Of a stretch of DNA of 64,000 bases, positions 60,226 through 64,000 are shown one piece after another. The translations under genes and the position numbers were made by a program. The stretch is from contig NZ_KQ960601.1 of NCBI RefSeq assembly GCF_001553265.1, positions 62,001-126,000 on the forward strand, given 5' to 3'. The notes under the pieces are model-generated. The model ran no database searches. It was given only the letters and a program-made list of their open reading frames with translations, and had not been told where the DNA came from. The DNA comes from Prevotella sp. DNF00663. GTDB lineage: Bacteria > Bacteroidota > Bacteroidia > Bacteroidales > Bacteroidaceae. Every line of letters starts with the position of its first letter. Positions within the stretch are counted from its first letter, which is position 1.

Positions 60226-61239
60226 ATGCAGAGAAAATTCTATATTAAGAGCCTGCTGATAGCCCTGCCGTTCTTGCTATTAGTAGGTTATTACGTAGCA
60301 GCCGATCCCTTTATGGTACTACGTTCGTACACCGATTACGATCATTCAAGGGTCTACCAAAGCGAAGGAACTATTAGTTGGCTGAAGTACAAACGCTTTC
60401 GTGCATTGCGACATTATGACTCTTTCGTCATGGGAACATCGACTACCATGTCGTTCCAGACCACTTACTGGAGTAAATATATACAGGGAAGTCCGTTCAG
60501 AATGTTCGGTAACAACGAGGCTATAGGTGATATAGCATTGAAATTAGAAGCACTCGACCGACAAGAAGGACAGAAAATTAAGAATATACTCATCGTACTC
60601 GAAGCCAATAGTCTGGCTAAACCGCAGCCACAATCGGGTATCATGCACGCTGTTCCACCCGAAGTTTCGGGGCAAAGCGAGTGTGTTTTTCAGGCTATGT
60701 TCTTACAATCGTTCTTCACACCGAAATTTTTATTTCCCTATTTGCAGTATCAATTCACTCACCAATATACGCACAAGATGAAAGGAGTGATTGAGCCTAC
60801 ACTGCCAACTCGTGCCACTTACACCAACGACGCCGTCATAGATGCCGACAATCAGATAAAGGCTACCGGCGAGAAGTATTGGACCGACGGACCGGGAAAG
60901 CCATTGAAAGAACATACTTACACCGTCCGCACAGCACCACAATATATATATAGTCAACAAAGAGAGTGTCTGCAACGCATCTATGAAATTTGTCGGCGCC
61001 ATCAAACTAAGTTTAAAATTATTATATCTCCACGTTTAGACAAAGTATTAACCAATCCTTCTGACGTAAAGATACTGGAAGAAATCTTCGGTAAAGAGCA
61101 TGTATTCAACTTTGCTTCACGCCCTTATTTGGCATGGAGCGACTATCATAACTTCTATGATGACACTCATTTCAGCATCGCTTTGGGCTGCCGGATATTA
61201 GATATTATCTATGACAAGAAGATAACTTCTATCAAATAA
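60226..61239 (+). CDS. DltD/AlgJ-like SGNH protein with N-terminal membrane anchor
   Basis: A 337-residue protein with one N-terminal membrane segment (about 6-26) and a periplasmic SGNH-like domain. The nucleophile block is FVMGTSTTMSF with Ser72; the C-terminal D-x-x-H is Asp312/His315 in YDDTHFSIALG. These positions are those of DltD and of alginate-acetylation proteins AlgJ/AlgX, which complete the transfer of the acyl group onto an outside acceptor. The acceptor in a Gram-negative without teichoic acid is unknown. The central region is not similar to known families by eye. Confidence 0.78.
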   Translation: MQRKFYIKSLLIALPFLLLVGYYVAADPFMVLRSYTDYDHSRVYQSEGTISWLKYKRFRALRHYDSFVMGTSTTMSFQTTYWSKYIQGSPFRMFGNNEAIGDIALKLEALDRQEGQKIKNILIVLEANSLAKPQPQSGIMHAVPPEVSGQSECVFQAMFLQSFFTPKFLFPYLQYQFTHQYTHKMKGVIEPTLPTRATYTNDAVIDADNQIKATGEKYWTDGPGKPLKEHTYTVRTAPQYIYSQQRECLQRIYEICRRHQTKFKIIISPRLDKVLTNPSDVKILEEIFGKEHVFNFASRPYLAWSDYHNFYDDTHFSIALGCRILDIIYDKKITSIK

Positions 61240-61251
61240 CCCCATAAAAAA

Positions 61252-61290
61252 TACCCATGCAGTAGCTTCTAGCAGCCACTGACATGGGTA
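61252..61290. terminator. Terminator between the Dlt-like locus and ahpC
   Basis: TACCCATG (61252-61259) and CATGGGTA (61283-61290) form a stem extended by AGT/ACT; flanked by A-run on the left, so it best serves the minus-strand ahpC. Confidence 0.65.
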
Positions 61291-61344
61291 AAACTTGAAT
61301 AAATATATCTAACAGATTTTATGTTGGTCGATCAAGAATGATTC

Positions 61345-61911
61345 TTAGATTTTACCTACAAGGTCGATTCCGGGCTTCAAGGTTTTGTCACCCTTCATCC
61401 AACGAGCCGGACAAACCTCGCCATCGTGGGTAGCTACAAACTGAGCAGCCTCTATCTTGCGAACCAATTCAGCTGCGTTACGACCGATATTGTTATCCTG
61501 TACCTCGGCAACCTTGATGAGTCCTTCCGGATTTACAACGAATGTAGCGCGGTAAGCCACTCCTTCATCCTCCTTATAAACACCGAAACCGCGTGTCAAA
61601 ACGCCACGAGGGTCGCCCAACATAGGATATTCAATGGCCTTAATACTAGGAGATTCATCGTGCCAAGCCTTATGTACGAAGTGAGTATCGGTACTTACAG
61701 AGTAAACTTCCACCCCTATTGACTTGAGGTATTGATACTTTTCCTGCAAATCTTCAAGTTCTGTAGGACATACGAAAGTAAAGTCAGCGGGATAAAAGAA
61801 GAATACTGCCCACTTGCCTTTGATATCTTCGTTTGATACACTCTTGAAGCTACCGTTGTGATAGGCCTCTACTTTGAACTCAGGAACCTGTGTATTGATA
61901 ATTGGTGTCAT
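61345..61911 (-). CDS. ahpC: Alkyl hydroperoxide reductase subunit C (2-Cys peroxiredoxin)
   Basis: A 188-residue peroxiredoxin reducing hydrogen peroxide and organic peroxides. Peroxidatic Cys48 lies in PADFTFVCPTE and the resolving Cys in GEVCPARW near residue 167. The start MTPIINTQVPEFKVEAYHNG is standard; the frame is open to 61977, but ATG 61911 is the family start. Divergent from oxyR, with a consensus promoter and OxyR-like sites between. No ahpF reductase follows on this strand within the window; the gene is followed by a terminator. Confidence 0.96.
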   Translation of the reverse strand: MTPIINTQVPEFKVEAYHNGSFKSVSNEDIKGKWAVFFFYPADFTFVCPTELEDLQEKYQYLKSIGVEVYSVSTDTHFVHKAWHDESPSIKAIEYPMLGDPRGVLTRGFGVYKEDEGVAYRATFVVNPEGLIKVAEVQDNNIGRNAAELVRKIEAAQFVATHDGEVCPARWMKGDKTLKPGIDLVGKI

Positions 61912-61964
61912 ACTTTTGATTTTTATTTTTGTGTTAATTGTGTTGGTTTTGTTTCTTTGTGATG

Positions 61965-61995
61965 CAAAGATAATCAATCTATCAAGCGATTCAAA
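61965..61995 (-). promoter_or_regulatory. ahpC promoter
   Basis: TTTG (61995-61992), a 19-base spacer and TATCTTTG (61972-61965) match the consensus exactly; leader of about 47 bases. Confidence 0.7.
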
Positions 61996-62030
61996 CAGAT
62001 AAAATCTATCGGTCGATAGATAAAAACTAT
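61995..62030. promoter_or_regulatory. Candidate OxyR binding site
   Basis: ATAGATAAAAACTAT (62016-62030) matches the E. coli half-site ATAGnTnnnAnCTAT fully, and ACAGATAAAATCTAT (61995-62009) differs by one base. They are 6 bases apart instead of the usual 7. The site touches the ahpC -33 box, as expected for activation. Confidence 0.6.
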
Positions 62031-62106
62031 CACCAATGATAACACGGTCATTATCAATCGATTATATTTTTAGTCGCCCGATACCATTTACTTAAAATTT
62101 AATACG

Positions 62107-62114
62107 TAACTTTG
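62107..62114 (+). promoter_or_regulatory. -7 box of oxyR
   Basis: TAACTTTG, 29 bases ahead of the ATG; no clear -33 box was seen. Confidence 0.45.
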
Positions 62115-62143
62115 TAAACAACCAACACAGACATAAATATAAT

Positions 62144-63070
62144 ATGACACTACAACAACTAGAATACGTGATAGCCGTCTATCGGCACAAACACTTTGCC
62201 AAAGCAGCCGATGCCTGCAACGTTACGCAACCTACTCTCAGCTCGATGATTCAGAAACTAGAGGAAGAATTAGGACTAAAAATATTCGAACGACGCAAGC
62301 AACCCATCGTTCCGACGGTACAGGGGATGCCCGTTATTGAGCAAGCATGGCAGGTTTTAGTACAGGCACGACGCCTCAAAGAAACCGTAGAAGAGGAGCG
62401 TAACTCACTATTAGGCACTTTCAACATCGGCATATTGCCCACTATCGCCCCTTACTTGATACCTCGTTTCTTCCCACAACTCATGAATGAGCATCCCGAT
62501 ATGGATGTCCGCATCACAGAGATGAAGACAGAAGAACTGAAGAAAGCTTTATTACATGAAGAAATCGATGCCGGTATCGTGGCGCAACTTGATGGCATGG
62601 ACGATGTCGATGTGACTCCGTTGTTCTACGAAAAGTTCTTCGCTTATGTGGCTAAAGGCGATAAACTCTTCGAAAACAAACTTATCAAGACCGTCGACTT
62701 GACTGGTGAATACCTTTGGTTGCTTGATGAAGGCCACTGTTTCCGCGACCAATTGGTGAAATTCTGCGAACTTAAAGAGGCCAATCGTAGCAAGAAAGCC
62801 TACAGCCTAGGCAGCATTGAGACCTTCATGCGAATGGTAGAGAGCGGCAAAGGGGTTACTTTTATCCCCGAACTAGCTCTGCCTCAGCTCACGTCGGAGC
62901 AAAAAGAACTTGTCCGTCCGTTCGCTCTTCCGGTACCAACGCGCCACATCGTAATGATAACAGGTAAAGACTTTATCCGCAAAACACTTCGCGATACCTT
63001 GGCAGAACACATCAAAAAAGCAGTTCCAACAGAGATGTTGAAACTGCGTATAGGCATGCAGACCGTCTAA
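62144..63070 (+). CDS. oxyR: Peroxide-sensing LysR-type regulator OxyR
   Basis: A 308-residue LysR-family activator. The winged helix has YRHKHFAKAADACNVTQPTL and SSMIQKLEEELGLKIFER. The redox cysteines are Cys199 and Cys208 in LLDEGHCFRDQLVKFCELK, the same numbers as in E. coli OxyR. Oxidation to a disulfide switches on peroxide-defence genes. It stands divergent from ahpC, with a binding-site-like sequence between. A short hairpin overlapping its stop codon terminates it. Confidence 0.95.
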   Translation: MTLQQLEYVIAVYRHKHFAKAADACNVTQPTLSSMIQKLEEELGLKIFERRKQPIVPTVQGMPVIEQAWQVLVQARRLKETVEEERNSLLGTFNIGILPTIAPYLIPRFFPQLMNEHPDMDVRITEMKTEELKKALLHEEIDAGIVAQLDGMDDVDVTPLFYEKFFAYVAKGDKLFENKLIKTVDLTGEYLWLLDEGHCFRDQLVKFCELKEANRSKKAYSLGSIETFMRMVESGKGVTFIPELALPQLTSEQKELVRPFALPVPTRHIVMITGKDFIRKTLRDTLAEHIKKAVPTEMLKLRIGMQTV

Positions 63071-63085
63071 TCGGTCTGTATTTTT
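63059..63085 (+). terminator. oxyR terminator overlapping the stop codon
   Basis: CAGACCG (63059-63065) and CGGTCTG (63072-63078) form a stem; the oxyR stop TAA (63068-63070) sits in the loop, and TATTTTTG follows. Confidence 0.7.
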
Positions 63086-63087
63086 GT

Positions 63088-63510
63088 TTATCTTCTGCTC
63101 AATTTACGACCTATCCAACCATCTATTGAGAGTTGTCCGGGACCGGTCAAAAACAACAATAAGTAGACCATGAGGTAAACGAAAGCCAGTTCGCCCTCTG
63201 AAATAGAGAAGTGATGAACCGTTGCAAAGGCTACCAACAGTGTGAAAGCCATCGGGATAACGACCAAACGTGACAAGAAACCGAACACAAAAGCAACAGA
63301 ACAAACCAATTCACCAAAGATAGCAAGTGCCAAAGAGAACTCACTTCCCACACCAATCGGGTCGGGGAACTGAGCCGACATCGCACTGAATGCCATCAAT
63401 TTCTGCCATCCATGACTAGCCAACAAGAGGCCGAAGATAACTCGCGCCAATAATAATACCAATGACATTTGTGGTGTTTCCTTTGCAGAAGGAAACAAAA
63501 AATGCATCAA
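63088..63510 (-). CDS. DoxX family membrane protein
   Basis: A 140-residue protein with four membrane helices (about 15-35, 58-80, 84-102, 107-122). The family opening is LVLLLARVIFGLLLASHGWQ with the conserved KLMAF, followed by IFGELVCSVAFVFGFLSRLV. DoxX-like proteins are quinone- or thiosulfate-linked in some bacteria, and elsewhere are linked to redox homeostasis; a specific role here cannot be given. It lies between oxyR and rsgA, in the opposite direction to oxyR. An alternative start at residue 15 (ATG of MSLVLLLARV) would fit a shorter family member. Confidence 0.85.
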   Translation of the reverse strand: MMHFLFPSAKETPQMSLVLLLARVIFGLLLASHGWQKLMAFSAMSAQFPDPIGVGSEFSLALAIFGELVCSVAFVFGFLSRLVVIPMAFTLLVAFATVHHFSISEGELAFVYLMVYLLLFLTGPGQLSIDGWIGRKLSRR

Positions 63511-63562
63511 CTTTTTTATTTTTATCTCTCTTTAATTTTATGGTTGAGAAAGGATATACCTC

Positions 63563-64000
63563 TTAAAAGGCTTCCCTATATTTATTCTCATCTTTATCTT
63601 CCAACATACTGAGATAGCTCTGATACCTGCTTGCCGCAATATAATGGTCTTCCACAGCTTTCAACACCGCACATCCGGGCTCATGGGTATGCGTACAATT
63701 AGAGAACCGACAGTCTTTCGAGAAGTGGAATATCTCCTTGAAATAACTTGTCAACTCTTCTTTTTCCACGTCAAACGTACCGAATCCTTTTACCCCCGGT
63801 GTGTCTATCACATAGCCACCACTGGGCACTTCGAGCATCTCACTGAATGTTGTAGTGTGCATTCCGGTGTTATGGGCATCGCTGATTTCGGCAGTCCGCT
63901 GTTTGGCTCCGGGTATTAACCGATTGATAAGTGTCGATTTTCCCACTCCACTGTTACCGCTCAACAGAGTCACCTTGCTTTGCAACAGGGGTAACAAGGT
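63563..64000 (-). CDS. rsgA: Ribosome small-subunit GTPase RsgA, C-terminal part (cut by window edge)
   Basis: At least 145 codons, open at the right edge of the window, so only the C-terminal part is seen. The circularly permuted GTPase core shows the P-loop [17 protein letters not shown] and switch block [15 protein letters not shown]; the C-terminal zinc site is in [20 protein letters not shown] (Cys, Cys, His, Cys). RsgA releases RbfA and aids late 30S maturation. The apparent TTG near 63997 is inside the gene and not a start. Confidence 0.93.
   Translation of the reverse strand, partial: TLLPLLQSKVTLLSGNSGVGKSTLINRLIPGAKQRTAEISDAHNTGMHTTTFSEMLEVPSGGYVIDTPGVKGFGTFDVEKEELTSYFKEIFHFSKDCRFSNCTHTHEPGCAVLKAVEDHYIAASRYQSYLSMLEDKDENKYREAF

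Noticed and set aside
56945-61239. D-alanylation of teichoic acids
   Set aside because: The organism's features are those of Bacteroidales, which lack teichoic acids; the acceptor must be something else.
1-64000. tRNA or rRNA genes
   Set aside because: No cloverleaf-like or conserved rRNA stretch was noticed when reading both strands, though a covariance search was not possible.

Overview
The window comes from a Bacteroidales chromosome, most likely Bacteroides or a close relative. The reasons are the promoter style (TAnnTTTG boxes, often with TTG or TTTG 19-20 bases upstream, in place of sigma70 boxes), the families present (DUF3822, DUF4332, DUF5056 and DUF6249 proteins, dual ExbD, a PorE-like OmpA lipoprotein), moderate GC with AT-rich intergenic DNA, and dense interspersed short repeats. 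No rRNA or tRNA gene, CRISPR array, transposase or prophage was seen. Both window edges cut genes: a TPR protein on the left and rsgA on the right.

Layout. 1-1.9 kb: minus-strand operon SPOR lipoprotein-ruvX-def-TPR. 2.1-2.9 kb: three-gene YtxH/holin-like/small-protein operon, then a candidate small RNA and the first repeat. 3.5-8 kb: a WecB-like epimerase with altered catalytic residues, nicotinamidase, NfeD-stomatin pair, M48 lipoprotein peptidase. 8.2-12.4 kb: etfB-etfA-acyl-CoA dehydrogenase operon interrupted by a four-helix-bundle gene inside nested inverted repeats. 12.7-15.4 kb: lutABC lactate oxidation. 15.7-20.8 kb: rmlB, a sigma-4-like small protein, purT, then sugar ketoisomerase, FemAB-like transferase and DegT aminotransferase, which suggest a dTDP-3-amino-3,6-dideoxyhexose branch. 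20.8-31.7 kb: phosphodiesterase-cytidylate kinase-like-MATE; S8 peptidase-xseA-xseB; cls-TPR; dnaG. 32-36.5 kb: HigBA-type toxin-antitoxin, rsmD, DUF3822, mutY, DUF4332. 37-39.9 kb: ExbB/ExbD energy transduction and an Lrp regulator. 39.9-55 kb: folA-RNA methyltransferase, a sigma factor cluster, PorE-like protein, topB, an orphan LUD protein, a HAD phosphatase, a double SGNH hydrolase, MFS transporter, mnmA, DUF389. 55-61.2 kb: outer-membrane barrel, a decayed gene and a Dlt-like four-gene acylation locus. 61.3-64 kb: ahpC and oxyR divergent, DoxX, rsgA.

The most interesting signals are these. (1) Six copies of an 84-93 bp element built on GCAGCAATGCTGC-type palindromes, all in gene-end intergenic spaces, at least two placed and shaped as terminators. 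(2) A four-helix-bundle gene with a premature in-frame TAG, enclosed by two nested inverted repeats that also build a gene-less 113 bp element between the adenylase and carrier genes of the Dlt-like locus. (3) A Dlt-like adenylase/carrier/MBOAT/SGNH set in a Gram-negative, with Ala at the position of the DltA pocket Cys. (4) A perfect-promoter, about 60 nt candidate sRNA at 3.0 kb. (5) A 74 bp repeat carrying TAnnTTTG boxes directly upstream of two unrelated genes. (6) A WecB homologue lacking the catalytic Glu and His. Family assignments rest on motifs read by eye; no database search was possible.
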